Both the position numbers and the translations under genes were made by a program. The notes beneath the pieces were generated by a model. That model was not told where the DNA came from. It did no database searches and worked only from the letters and a program-made list of their open reading frames with translations. From assembly GCF_013184525.1 (NCBI RefSeq), contig NZ_JAAOIZ010000007.1, positions 62,001-126,000 on the forward strand: DNA of 64,000 bases, written 5' to 3'. Below, in pieces: positions 8,390 to 16,868 of the stretch. Positions within the stretch are counted from its first letter, which is position 1; each line of letters opens with the position of its first letter. This DNA comes from Chryseobacterium sp. LAM-KRS1 (GTDB lineage: Bacteria > Bacteroidota > Bacteroidia > Flavobacteriales > Weeksellaceae).

Positions 8390-9139
8390 TTACCAGGTAC
8401 ACCCCGGATATGCTCTCTGCATATATTGTAATTCACAAAGAATATATCCGAAATACTCGGTATGGTAACCTGTTCTTGACTTTGGCTGCATAAAATGATC
8501 CGTTGGATATTCTAGTCCAAAATCAGCAAAATCTTTTTCTGTAACAGCAATAAACTGCTCATAAAGGGCATCAACATCAGGTACAATATTAAGAGTGATC
8601 AGATCATCTTCGCCTTCCACCTTTGCAAACAGACCTTTTGTGTATTCCCAGATATTTTCAATTGCTTTTATCAGACGTACTTTACTTTCTTCTGTTCCCT
8701 GTGCAAAAATTTTCATCCAGGATGAAGCATGAGTATAGTGATATTTAACCTCTTTCAAAGATTTTTGGGCAAGCGCGGATAAGTCTTCATCTGAAGAATT
8801 TGATAAAGCTTCATACATTAATTTCTGATAGATAGAAAAAACATACACTTTAAGAATTGTCTGGGCATAATCTTCATTAGGGAGCTCTACCCAATGAGCA
8901 TTAATGTATTCATGTTCATATCTCAAAAATGCCAGATCATCCTCGCTTTTACCATTATCAGCTACTCTTGAAGCATACTGATAAAAGTTATTCGCTTGTC
9001 CCAGTTCATCAAGAGCAATGTTGGTCAATGCAATATCTTCTTCCAGATAAGGACCTTCACCACACCACTCGGATAGTCTCTGCCCCATGATGAAACTATC
9101 ATCCGCGAATTTTAATAAATAATTATATAATGGATTCAT
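8390..9139 (-). CDS. paaC: PaaC, structural subunit of ring-1,2-phenylacetyl-CoA epoxidase
   Basis: A 249-residue ferritin-like helical protein matching the PaaC family (LDELGQANNFYQYA near residue 43, LKEVKYHYTHASSWM near 130, C-terminal LQYMQRAYPGCTW). PaaC pairs with the catalytic PaaA subunit to form the scaffold of the multicomponent epoxidase that converts phenylacetyl-CoA to the 1,2-epoxide; it does not hold the working di-iron site. It lies between paaB and paaD in the usual order A-B-C-D. Confidence 0.95.
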   Translation of the reverse strand: MNPLYNYLLKFADDSFIMGQRLSEWCGEGPYLEEDIALTNIALDELGQANNFYQYASRVADNGKSEDDLAFLRYEHEYINAHWVELPNEDYAQTILKVYVFSIYQKLMYEALSNSSDEDLSALAQKSLKEVKYHYTHASSWMKIFAQGTEESKVRLIKAIENIWEYTKGLFAKVEGEDDLITLNIVPDVDALYEQFIAVTEKDFADFGLEYPTDHFMQPKSRTGYHTEYFGYILCELQYMQRAYPGCTW

Positions 9140-9150
9140 TTTTTGATGGA

Positions 9151-9218
9151 TTTCAGATTCAGATTTCAGATTTCAGATATTTAATTTTCATATCTGAAGT
9201 CTCATATACTGAAGTCTT
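9151..9218. repeat. CAGATTT / TCTGAAGTCT tandem and inverted repeats, paaC-paaB spacer
   Basis: Contains three successive CAGATT(T) words (TCAGATTCAGATTTCAGATT) followed by the inverse words ATCTGAAGTCT and ACTGAAGTCT. Similar words occur in the paaI-paaJ spacer (4560-4592) and upstream of clpB (13958-14033), making a second repeat type. Confidence 0.5.
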
Positions 9219-9224
9219 TATTAA

Positions 9225-9506
9225 TTACATATTTTTTACATCATTAGGAATGTCATAGAAGGTTGGATGGCGGTATAATTTATCATCTGCCGGATCAAAA
9301 AATGATTCCTGATCCATACCTTCTGAACTTACAATATATTTGCTGGGAACCACCCAAACACATGTTCCTTCTTTTCTCCTGGTATAAACGTCTCTTGCAT
9401 TCTGAAGAGCCATTTCTGCGGTTGGTGCCTGCACTGTTCCTGCATGTTTGTGGGATAATCCCGGTTTAGTCTGAATAAACACTTCCCACATATCTAAATT
9501 TGCCAT
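9225..9506 (-). CDS. paaB: PaaB, subunit of ring-1,2-phenylacetyl-CoA epoxidase
   Basis: A 93-residue protein whose sequence follows PaaB of other bacteria from end to end (WEVFIQTKPGLSHKHAG, ALQNARDVYTRR, FFDPADDKLYRHPTFY). It bridges the PaaAC heterodimers with the reductase in the epoxidase complex. A TTG two codons upstream (9512) is open, but the ATG at 9506 gives the family's normal N-terminus. Spacers on both sides contain AT-rich repeats. Confidence 0.95.
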   Translation of the reverse strand: MANLDMWEVFIQTKPGLSHKHAGTVQAPTAEMALQNARDVYTRRKEGTCVWVVPSKYIVSSEGMDQESFFDPADDKLYRHPTFYDIPNDVKNM

Positions 9507-9518
9507 AGTCAATTATAA

Positions 9519-9579
9519 ATTTGAAAATTTGAGAATTTGAAAATGTGTTAATTAATTTTCGATCAGTACATTTTCAAAT
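9519..9579. repeat. AT-rich repeat, paaB-paaA spacer
   Basis: Unit TTTGAAAATGTGTTAATTAA at 9536-9555 and the inverse word ACATTTTCAAAT at 9568-9579. It belongs to the family at 6470 and 6856. Confidence 0.55.
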
Positions 9580-9586
9580 CATCACC

Positions 9587-10525
9587 TTATATCACTTCTT
9601 TTTGTTGTTTCTCCGCAAAAGCTGCTGCAGCTTCTTTCACCCAAAGGTTTTCCTGCTGTGCCTTTACTTTAGTTTGTAATCTTTTCTTATTACATGGTCC
9701 GTTTCCTTTCAGAATGGTCATAAATTCATCCCATGGAAGTTCTCCAAAATCATAATGCCCTCTCTCCTCGTTCCACTTCAGATCTTTATCTGGAATAGTT
9801 AATCCTAAAAACTCAGCCTGGGAAACAGTAACGTCAATAAACCTTTGACGAAGGCTATCGTTACTTTCTCGTTTTACTCTATAGTTCATAGAGATCTTCG
9901 AATTTGGTGAGCTGTCATCATTAGGTCCAAACATCATCAGAGCCGGCCACCAAAAACGATCTAACGCTGCCTGAGCCATTTCTTTCTGTTGTTTTGTTCC
10001 TCGGCAAAGTGCCATTAAAATCTCATACCCTTGTCTCTGATGGAAAGATTCTTCCTTGCATATTCTTACCATTGCTCTGGAATAAGGTCCGTAAGAGTTA
10101 CCCATCAGCATTACCTGATTCATAATAGCAGCGCCATCAACCAGCCAGCCAATAGCTCCAATATCTGCCCAGCTCAGTGTAGGATAATTAAAGATACTTG
10201 AGTATTTAGCCTTTCCTTCCAACATATCTTCATAAGTAGCATCTCTGTCTGCCCTGATTGTTCCGTTTCCTAAAGTTTCAGTTGCAGCATAAAGATATAA
10301 CCCGTGCCCTGCCTCATCCTGAACCTTAGCCAAAAGAGCCATTTTTCTTCTCAAAGAAGGAGCTCTGGAAATCCAGTTAGCTTCCGGCAGCATTCCTACA
10401 ATCTCGGAATGGGCATGTTGTGAAATCTGACGAACCAATAATTTCCTGTAATCATCAGGCATAATATCCTTGGGTTCTACTTTATTTTCTTCGTGAACGT
10501 ATTGAACAAATTTTTCTAAGTCCAT
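9587..10525 (-). CDS. paaA: PaaA, catalytic di-iron subunit of ring-1,2-phenylacetyl-CoA epoxidase
   Basis: A 312-residue ferritin-like oxygenase subunit. Both metal-binding ExxH motifs are present: DEAGH in [16 protein letters not shown] and EESFH in [13 protein letters not shown]. PaaA binds the CoA thioester and performs the O2-dependent ring epoxidation at its di-iron centre, with electrons from PaaE. The length and the lysine/arginine-rich CoA-binding surroundings agree with the family. It is the third gene of the operon. Confidence 0.97.
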   Translation of the reverse strand: MDLEKFVQYVHEENKVEPKDIMPDDYRKLLVRQISQHAHSEIVGMLPEANWISRAPSLRRKMALLAKVQDEAGHGLYLYAATETLGNGTIRADRDATYEDMLEGKAKYSSIFNYPTLSWADIGAIGWLVDGAAIMNQVMLMGNSYGPYSRAMVRICKEESFHQRQGYEILMALCRGTKQQKEMAQAALDRFWWPALMMFGPNDDSSPNSKISMNYRVKRESNDSLRQRFIDVTVSQAEFLGLTIPDKDLKWNEERGHYDFGELPWDEFMTILKGNGPCNKKRLQTKVKAQQENLWVKEAAAAFAEKQQKEVI

Positions 10526-10545
10526 TTCTTTTGTCTTTTGTAAAA

Positions 10546-10583
10546 TGTAAAACGTATTAATGTATTCATGAATACTTTTTACA
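10546..10583. repeat. Imperfect inverted repeat, paaA-paaE spacer
   Basis: TGTAAAACGTATT at 10546-10558 pairs with AATACTTTTTACA at 10571-10583 (12 of 13 positions). The word TGTAAAATGTAAAA has the same spacing style as the other paa spacer repeats, but the relation is weaker. Confidence 0.4.
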
Positions 10584-10601
10584 TTTAATCGTTAATACAA
10601 T

Positions 10602-11687
10602 TTAAACATCATAATTAAGCATCACCACATTGGTTGTCGGGTGACATTGACATGTCAGAACGTAACCTCTGGCTACTTCTTCTTCGGTAAGCGCAAAGTT
10701 TTTTTCCATGAAGACTTCTCCTTCCAAAACCTCTGCTTTACACGTACAGCAAACTCCTCCTTTACAAGCAAAAGGAACAGGCAGCTGATCTTTTAATGCC
10801 TTATCTAAGATACTCTCTTTTTTAGAATTAAGATGGAAGGAATATTCATCGTCGTCAATGATCACTGTTACCATACTTTCTATATTGGCGATAGCTTTGA
10901 ATTCATCACTCATTTCCTCAGAATTTTCTTCATCGGGAGCTGTGAAATATTCAAATAAAACCTGAATAGCAGGTACCTTTTTTTCTTTTTTCAGATAATC
11001 AGCAATACCTTTGATCATTTCTGCAGGACCACAAATGAAATAGGTAGCTTCTTTAACATCTATATCGGTATATCTTTCAAATAAATGATTCAGTTTTTCC
11101 GGAGAGATTCTTCCTTCAAAAATAGGATCTTCATGCTTTTCACGACTTACCAGATATACTACATTCAGCCTTCCTTTGAAGTGCTCAACCAGTTTATCGA
11201 TCTCAGCTTTCTTCATCACATGATTCATGCTTCTGTTGCTGTAAAATAAATATGCCTTACTATTAGGCTCCTGGTAAAGACTTTCCTTGATATTGGAAAG
11301 AACTGGACTGATTCCACTTCCTGCAGCCAGACCAACATATGTTTTGGTATTCGATGGGTGATAGGTGGTATTGAAACCTCCCATAGGGGGCATTACCTCA
11401 AGCACCTCATCCATGTGAAGATGTTCATTAAAATATCCTGAAACCTTTCCACCTTCTAAAAGTTTGACCAATACTTCCAATGTATTGCTTTTTTCACTTG
11501 GAGCATTGCAGATAGAATAAGAACGTCTCTCCTCATTTCCGTCGATCATCATCCGGAAGTTAAGGTATTGTCCCTGCTTGAATCTGAATTTATCTTTTAG
11601 TTCATCAGGAATTTCCACTGCTACATTCACAGCTTCATCGGTATCTTTCTGAACTTTTACCGTTTTTAGTTTATAAAATGAATTCAT
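10602..11687 (-). CDS. paaE: PaaE, FAD/[2Fe-2S] reductase of phenylacetyl-CoA epoxidase
   Basis: A 361-residue electron-transfer protein: ferredoxin-reductase FAD domain (RRSYSICNAP near residue 75), NAD(P)-binding domain (GSGISPVLSNI near 123; YFICGPAEMI near 218), and a C-terminal plant-type ferredoxin domain with CKGGVCCTC and a distant CQC for the [2Fe-2S] cluster. It passes electrons from NADPH to the PaaA di-iron site. The start ATG overlaps the paaK stop by 4 bp (ATGA), which indicates translational coupling. Confidence 0.96.
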   Translation of the reverse strand: MNSFYKLKTVKVQKDTDEAVNVAVEIPDELKDKFRFKQGQYLNFRMMIDGNEERRSYSICNAPSEKSNTLEVLVKLLEGGKVSGYFNEHLHMDEVLEVMPPMGGFNTTYHPSNTKTYVGLAAGSGISPVLSNIKESLYQEPNSKAYLFYSNRSMNHVMKKAEIDKLVEHFKGRLNVVYLVSREKHEDPIFEGRISPEKLNHLFERYTDIDVKEATYFICGPAEMIKGIADYLKKEKKVPAIQVLFEYFTAPDEENSEEMSDEFKAIANIESMVTVIIDDDEYSFHLNSKKESILDKALKDQLPVPFACKGGVCCTCKAEVLEGEVFMEKNFALTEEEVARGYVLTCQCHPTTNVVMLNYDV

Positions 11688-13003
11688 TTTTTCTTTAGTA
11701 TTCTATTAATTTTTCCACCTTCGCATTTAGGTAAGCTATCCTGAGTATGGATTTTCACTTTTGTGGTTATTCCTACCCTTTTCTTTATTTCGTTTTCAAT
11801 ATTTTTTCCAAAATTTCCGACAAAAATAAGATAATCATCGGTATTTATTTCAAGTTGATGAGATTTAATAAAATCATTATCTATTTCCAGATCAATGTCT
11901 AAAGCAACGCACATTTGCTCCTTTTCGATCGGTGTAAGATAGTAATTTGGCACGACTCCTTCTACATGTGAAAAAGCTTCTTCAATCTGGCTTGGATAAA
12001 CATTTACCCCTCTTACAATCAGCATATCATCAGCTCTTCCGATAAGAGGTCTCATTTTTACCATCGTTCTTTTTCCACTCTCATCATAGTAAAGACTTGT
12101 AATGTCATTTGTCCAATATCTTAGAAGTGGCATCGCTTTTTTCGTCAAAGTGGTAATCACCAGTACGCCTTCTTCTCCAAACGGAACCGGTTGTTTTGTA
12201 TTCGGATCCAAAATTTCGGGATAAAAATGATCTTCCCAGATATAGGAACCGCCTTTTTCTTCGAAATCCTCCATCGATACTCCGGGTCCAATAATCTCAC
12301 TTAATCCATAAATATTAGTCGCATGAACCCCCAGCCTCTCTTCAATGTGATGTCTGATGATTTCTGTCCATGGTTCAGAACCCAACACAGCATACTTTAA
12401 ACTGATTTCATCAGCAGAAATTCCTCTTTTAGCAAATTCATCAGCTATTGTTAAAGCATACGAAGGTGAGCAACAAATTACTTCAGGCTTAAAATCCATT
12501 ATCAAATCCACTTGTCTCGTTGTCATTCCCCCCGAAATAGGAAGAACACTCATTCCAAGCTTTTCAGCTCCATAATGCAGACCTAATCCGCCGGTAAAAA
12601 TTCCATAACCGTATGCATTATGCAATTGCATCCCGGGTTGGGCTCCTGCTGCGTTCAAAGACCTTGCAACCACCTCGCTGAAAAGATCAACATCTTCCTT
12701 CGTGTATCCTACTACCGTTGGTTTTCCTGTGGTTCCACTTGAACAATGTATTCTCTGTAATTCATTCTTCGGAACCGTAAATAATCCAAATGGATAGTGA
12801 TCCCGCAAATCCTGTTTATAAGTAATGGGTAATTTCGAAATATCTTCAATCGACCTTATTTCCTGAGGTGATATTCCCGCTTCATTAAATTTTCTTTTAT
12901 AAAAATCTGATCTTTCCTCAAGATAACCTACGAGATCTACCAATCTTTTGGACTGGAGCTCCCTAAGCTGGTCGAGCTCTAAATATTCAACTGAAAAATC
13001 CAT
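11684..13003 (-). CDS. paaK: PaaK, phenylacetate-CoA ligase
   Basis: A 439-residue ANL-superfamily ligase that activates phenylacetate with ATP and CoA. Visible motifs are the P-loop SSGTTGKPTVVGYT (about residue 93), YGLSEIIGPG, GRADDMLIVRGVNVYPSQ, and the C-terminal lysine region GGKINRIL. An in-frame ATG exists 15 bp further up at 13018, but it lies within a perfect palindrome placed at the expected transcription start, so I prefer the ATG at 13003 (MDFSVEYLELD). It is the first gene of the operon, with its own promoter and putative PaaR site directly in front, and overlaps paaE by 4 bp. Confidence 0.95.
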   Translation of the reverse strand: MDFSVEYLELDQLRELQSKRLVDLVGYLEERSDFYKRKFNEAGISPQEIRSIEDISKLPITYKQDLRDHYPFGLFTVPKNELQRIHCSSGTTGKPTVVGYTKEDVDLFSEVVARSLNAAGAQPGMQLHNAYGYGIFTGGLGLHYGAEKLGMSVLPISGGMTTRQVDLIMDFKPEVICCSPSYALTIADEFAKRGISADEISLKYAVLGSEPWTEIIRHHIEERLGVHATNIYGLSEIIGPGVSMEDFEEKGGSYIWEDHFYPEILDPNTKQPVPFGEEGVLVITTLTKKAMPLLRYWTNDITSLYYDESGKRTMVKMRPLIGRADDMLIVRGVNVYPSQIEEAFSHVEGVVPNYYLTPIEKEQMCVALDIDLEIDNDFIKSHQLEINTDDYLIFVGNFGKNIENEIKKRVGITTKVKIHTQDSLPKCEGGKINRILKKK

Positions 13004-13011
13004 AAAACTAA

Positions 13012-13025
13012 CTAACATTTGTTAG
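13012..13025. promoter_or_regulatory. Putative PaaR operator (perfect palindrome)
   Basis: CTAACATTTGTTAG has two 6-bp arms around TT. It fits the outer positions of CNAACGNNCGTTNG, the PaaR operator I recall from Thermus, differing only at the inner G/C pair. It lies just downstream of the -7 box of the paaK promoter, so bound repressor would block transcription start. The tetR-type gene next door is the natural candidate ligand. Confidence 0.65.
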
Positions 13026-13028
13026 GTG

Positions 13029-13059
13029 TAAATTTAAAAAGATTTTGGAAGCTGACAAA
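13029..13059 (-). promoter_or_regulatory. paa operon promoter (Bacteroidota type)
   Basis: On the minus strand TTTG (13059-13056) is followed after exactly 19 bp by TAAATTTA (13036-13029), one base off the TAnnTTTG -7 consensus of Flavobacteriia. The predicted start point falls a few bases before the palindrome at 13012-13025. Confidence 0.6.
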
Positions 13060-13117
13060 ATTTTTATGATTTTCATCATATTTTGAATGATTCTAAATAA
13101 CCAGAACGGTAATTTTT

Positions 13118-13696
13118 TTATCTCTTTTGATTTCCAAGCAGTCCAAAGAGTATCTTATTCCTGATTTCATCAGTGATCTCTACATTTGATCCTGTGTTTC
13201 TTTTGAACCAGAAATAAGAATTATTGAGTGTATGAAGAATAAACCTTGTAGTAAAGGATGGGGATTTTAATTCCCAATTTTCGGCCTTATAGATCCCGGA
13301 AATTAATTGTTCGACTTCCTGTTGATATTTTTTCCTCAACTCAACAAATTCAGGAAGCCTTTCCTCAAGATGCTTCCATTCATTGGAATAAATATGAGTA
13401 ACATCGGGATTTTTGAGAACAACAGATAAGTGTTTATCAATAAATAAATTCAGCTTATCACTGGGTTTGATATCTGTGTTCAATACTTCCTGAAGCTCAA
13501 CAAAGAAATCCTGAGCAATACCAAAGCAAATCCATTCAAGGATTTCTTCCTTAGAACGTATATGTGCATAGAGAGAGGCAGCTTTTATATTCAATTGAGT
13601 TGCCAGATCTCTTACAGAACTTCCCATATAGCCTTTCTCTTTGAAAAGCTGAACGGCTTCGTCTAATATTTTCTTTTGTTTTTCTTTAAGCTCCAT
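13118..13696 (-). CDS. TetR-family regulator, PaaR-like
   Basis: A 192-residue TetR-family repressor. The N-terminal helix-turn-helix is at about residues 5-50 (ILDEAVQLFKEKGYMGSSV, then DLATQLNIKAASLYAHIRSK), followed by a ligand-binding helical domain that would be expected to sense phenylacetyl-CoA if this is PaaR. An upstream in-frame ATG (13729) would add 11 residues before the usual TetR start MELKEKQKK, so I choose 13696. It lies immediately upstream of paaK on the same strand with a 114-bp gap that contains the paaK promoter and palindrome. The PaaR function is inferred from position. Confidence 0.85.
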   Translation of the reverse strand: MELKEKQKKILDEAVQLFKEKGYMGSSVRDLATQLNIKAASLYAHIRSKEEILEWICFGIAQDFFVELQEVLNTDIKPSDKLNLFIDKHLSVVLKNPDVTHIYSNEWKHLEERLPEFVELRKKYQQEVEQLISGIYKAENWELKSPSFTTRFILHTLNNSYFWFKRNTGSNVEITDEIRNKILFGLLGNQKR

Positions 13697-13957
13697 CAGT
13701 AGATTGCAAAAGTAACTTTTTTGATCCAAACTGTTGTTTTTTGCCTCATAAAAGTTTTACATACATCTTTTAATCTGATTTCAAAATAAAAAAGAATGTC
13801 AAAATTTACAGATGATATGATGAAAATGGAAATTTTGTCTAGTTACTTCAGTGTTAAAAATACAATATTCGGAAATTTTGTCCAATTTATTTATAAATTC
13901 AATAATTGAACACTTTTTGTGTTATACGACCCGAATTAAATGATTAAATTAGATCAA

Positions 13958-14033
13958 GGACATCAGACTTTAGATACGGATTTAAGAAATTAAATTTAAT
14001 TCAAAGTCTGAATGGTCTGAAATCTGATGTCTA
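13958..14033. repeat. Imperfect hairpin repeat in the paaR-clpB intergenic region
   Basis: GACATCAGA at 13959-13967 is matched by TCTGATGTC at 14023-14031, with internal CAGACTTTAGAT and TCTGAAATCTG words like those in the paaC-paaB spacer. It accounts for part of the 375-bp divergent gap 13697-14071; the rest is AT-rich and I see no further gene there. Confidence 0.45.
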
Positions 14034-14071
14034 AAATCTATACACTTTAAGTCAACCCAAAAATATAAAAT

Positions 14072-16666
14072 ATGAATTTAAATCAATATACTGTAAAATC
14101 ACAAGAAGCCATCCAGGCAGCTCAGCAAGTTGCTATGGAACTGGGTAATCAAAGCATAGAACCTCAACATTTACTGGAAGGAATCTTTCAGGTAGATGAA
14201 AATATTTCACCTTTTTTACTGAAAAAATCGGAAGCCGATGCATCTTTGGTAAGAGAGAGGAACCGTGAAAGTTTAGAAAGACTTCCTAAAGTTCAGGGAG
14301 GTAATATTTATCTCTCACAATCAGCAAATAAAGTCCTATTGGATGCGCCGAACATTGCAAAGAAAATGGGTGATGAGTATGTAACAATCGAACACTTGTG
14401 GCTGTCACTTTTGGATACTTCATCTGAAGTTTCTAAAATGCTTAAAGATATGGGGGTTACCAAAAGCTTACTGGAAGGCGCTATTAAGGAATTACGAAAA
14501 GGGAGCAAAGCCAATTCTGCAAGTTCAGAAGAAACTTACCAATCTCTCAATAAATATGCTAAAAATTTTAATGAATTAGCTGCAGAAGGAAAACTGGATC
14601 CGGTAATCGGACGTGATGAAGAAATCCGTCGTGTATTACAGATTCTTTCCAGAAGAACAAAAAACAATCCGATCCTAATTGGAGAACCAGGTGTGGGTAA
14701 AACTGCAATTGCAGAAGGGATTGCACATAGAATTATTAACGGAGACGTTCCTGAAAATCTGATGGATAAAACTTTATATTCATTAGATATGGGAGCATTA
14801 ATCGCCGGAGCAAAATATAAAGGAGAATTTGAAGAGCGTTTGAAGTCTGTCGTTAATGAGGTAATAAAATCTGACGGACAAATTATTCTTTTCATTGATG
14901 AAATCCACACATTAGTAGGAGCTGGTGGTGGTGAAGGCGCTATGGACGCAGCAAATATTTTAAAACCTGCCTTGGCAAGAGGAGAATTGAGAGCAATAGG
15001 TGCCACTACCCTGAATGAATATCAAAAATATTTTGAAAAGGACAAAGCCCTTGAAAGACGTTTTCAGAAAGTAATGGTGGAAGAGCCGGATACAGAATCT
15101 GCGATCTCTATTTTACGTGGAATTAAAGATAAATACGAAGCGCATCATAAAGTAAGGATCAAAGATGAGGCTATCATTGCAGCAGTTGAAATGTCTCAGA
15201 GATACATCTCAGACCGATTCTTACCGGATAAAGCAATTGACCTTATTGATGAGGCTTCTGCCAAGTTGAGAATGGAAATCAACTCCAAACCCGAAGAACT
15301 TGATGTCCTGGATAGAAAGCTTATGCAGATGGAAATTGAGCTGGCTGCTATCTCAAGAGAAGGCAATCAGACTAAAATAGACCATTTAAAAGAAGATATT
15401 TCAAAAATTTCCGAACAACGGAATGAGATTAATGCAAAATGGTTGAAAGAAAAACAAAAAAGTGAAGATCTTACACAGATTAAAAAAGATATTGAATCTT
15501 TAAAACTAGAAGCGGAAAGAGCTTCCAGAGCTGGAGATTATGCCAAAGTAGCAGAAATCCAATATGGAAAAATCAAAGAAAAAGAAGATGACTTGCAGAA
15601 GCTGGAACTTGAAATGCAAAATCATCAGAACGAATTAATAAAAGAAGAGGTAACTGCAGAAAATATCTCGGAAGTAATTGCTAAGTGGACAGGAATTCCT
15701 GTAACAAAACTTTTACAATCGGAAAGGGAGAAATTGTTGCACCTTGAAACAGAACTTCATCACAGGGTTGTAGGACAAGAAGAAGCCATTCAGGCTGTTT
15801 CTGATGCGATCAGAAGAAACCGTGCAGGATTGAGTGATGAGAAAAAACCAATAGGATCCTTTCTTTTCCTCGGTACAACAGGTGTCGGTAAAACAGAGTT
15901 AGCAAAAGCGCTGGCTGAATTTTTATTCGACGATGAAAACAATATGACCCGAATCGACATGAGTGAATATCAGGAACGTCATTCTGTTTCCAGATTAGTA
16001 GGAGCGCCTCCGGGATATGTTGGATATGATGAAGGAGGACAACTTACAGAAGCAGTGAGAAGACGACCTTATTCAGTTGTTCTTTTGGATGAGATTGAAA
16101 AAGCCCACCCTGATGTTTTCAATACCTTATTGCAGGTTTTGGATGATGGTCGTTTGACAGACAACAAAGGTAGAGTTGTCAACTTTAAAAACTCAATTAT
16201 CATTATGACTTCTAACCTGGGCTCACATTTGATTCAGGAAAATTTTGAAAACATTACTGAAGCCAATCAGGATGAAATCGTAGAGAAAACAAAAGAAGAA
16301 GTTTTTGACTTATTAAAGCAAACTCTTCGTCCGGAGTTCTTAAACAGAATTGATGAGATTGTATTATTCCAGCCTTTAAGAAAAAAGGAAATTGGAAAAA
16401 TTGTTCAGTATCAGTTACGAGGCTTTAATGATATGTTAGCAAAACGAAATATTATCATGACAGCAACTCAGGATGCCGTAGATTATTTAATGAATAAAGG
16501 ATATGATCCTGCTTTTGGTGCAAGACCTTTAAAGAGAGTTATCCAGCAGGAAGTTTTAAATAAACTATCCCGCGAGATTCTGGCCGGAAATGTAAATGAA
16601 GGAGACCGAATCACTTTGGATTATTTCGATGAAACAGGTCTGGTTTTCAGACCGGCGGAAAAATAA
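14072..16666 (+). CDS. clpB: ClpB, protein disaggregase chaperone
   Basis: An 864-residue Hsp100 ATPase with full ClpB architecture: N-domain (1-145), first AAA+ module with Walker A GEPGVGKTA near residue 206 and Walker B IILFIDEIHTL, a long middle coiled coil (about 400-530), and a second AAA+ module with GTTGVGKTE near 610 and VVLLDEIEKAHPD. With DnaK/DnaJ it threads aggregated proteins through its central pore after heat or other stress. The middle domain separates it from ClpA and from the T6SS ClpV. It is monocistronic: a strong terminator follows. Confidence 0.97.
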   Translation: MNLNQYTVKSQEAIQAAQQVAMELGNQSIEPQHLLEGIFQVDENISPFLLKKSEADASLVRERNRESLERLPKVQGGNIYLSQSANKVLLDAPNIAKKMGDEYVTIEHLWLSLLDTSSEVSKMLKDMGVTKSLLEGAIKELRKGSKANSASSEETYQSLNKYAKNFNELAAEGKLDPVIGRDEEIRRVLQILSRRTKNNPILIGEPGVGKTAIAEGIAHRIINGDVPENLMDKTLYSLDMGALIAGAKYKGEFEERLKSVVNEVIKSDGQIILFIDEIHTLVGAGGGEGAMDAANILKPALARGELRAIGATTLNEYQKYFEKDKALERRFQKVMVEEPDTESAISILRGIKDKYEAHHKVRIKDEAIIAAVEMSQRYISDRFLPDKAIDLIDEASAKLRMEINSKPEELDVLDRKLMQMEIELAAISREGNQTKIDHLKEDISKISEQRNEINAKWLKEKQKSEDLTQIKKDIESLKLEAERASRAGDYAKVAEIQYGKIKEKEDDLQKLELEMQNHQNELIKEEVTAENISEVIAKWTGIPVTKLLQSEREKLLHLETELHHRVVGQEEAIQAVSDAIRRNRAGLSDEKKPIGSFLFLGTTGVGKTELAKALAEFLFDDENNMTRIDMSEYQERHSVSRLVGAPPGYVGYDEGGQLTEAVRRRPYSVVLLDEIEKAHPDVFNTLLQVLDDGRLTDNKGRVVNFKNSIIIMTSNLGSHLIQENFENITEANQDEIVEKTKEEVFDLLKQTLRPEFLNRIDEIVLFQPLRKKEIGKIVQYQLRGFNDMLAKRNIIMTATQDAVDYLMNKGYDPAFGARPLKRVIQQEVLNKLSREILAGNVNEGDRITLDYFDETGLVFRPAEK

Positions 16667-16698
16667 ATAGTTTTTTTCATATATATTATTTTTGTAGT

Positions 16699-16735
16699 AA
16701 GTGCTGTAGACAAAATCTACAGCACTTATTTTTGT
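16699..16735 (+). terminator. Terminator after clpB
   Basis: A 12-bp perfect stem, AAGTGCTGTAGA / TCTACAGCACTT, with a CAAAA loop, followed by ATTTTTG. Confidence 0.85.
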
Positions 16736-16808
16736 TAATTCACATTGACATAAATCTGGACAACGCTATGAAAGTAACACATAACGATATCAAAAAAGAT
16801 TCAAGTGT

Positions 16809-16847
16809 AAAAAAAGCGGTAGAAATTATTATTTCTACCGCTTTTTT
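16809..16847 (-). terminator. Bidirectional terminator downstream of the exported lipoprotein gene
   Basis: AAAAAGCGGTAGAAAT and its complement ATTTCTACCGCTTTTT form a long stem with A- and T-tracts on both sides. It serves the minus-strand gene ending at 16869 and can also stop read-through from clpB. Confidence 0.8.
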
Positions 16848-16868
16848 ATTTTTATCCGGACATCAAAG

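Noticed and set aside
14072-16666. T6SS ClpV instead of ClpB
   Set aside because: Full ClpB middle coiled-coil and N-domain, and the gene is ~37 kb from the T6SS genes.
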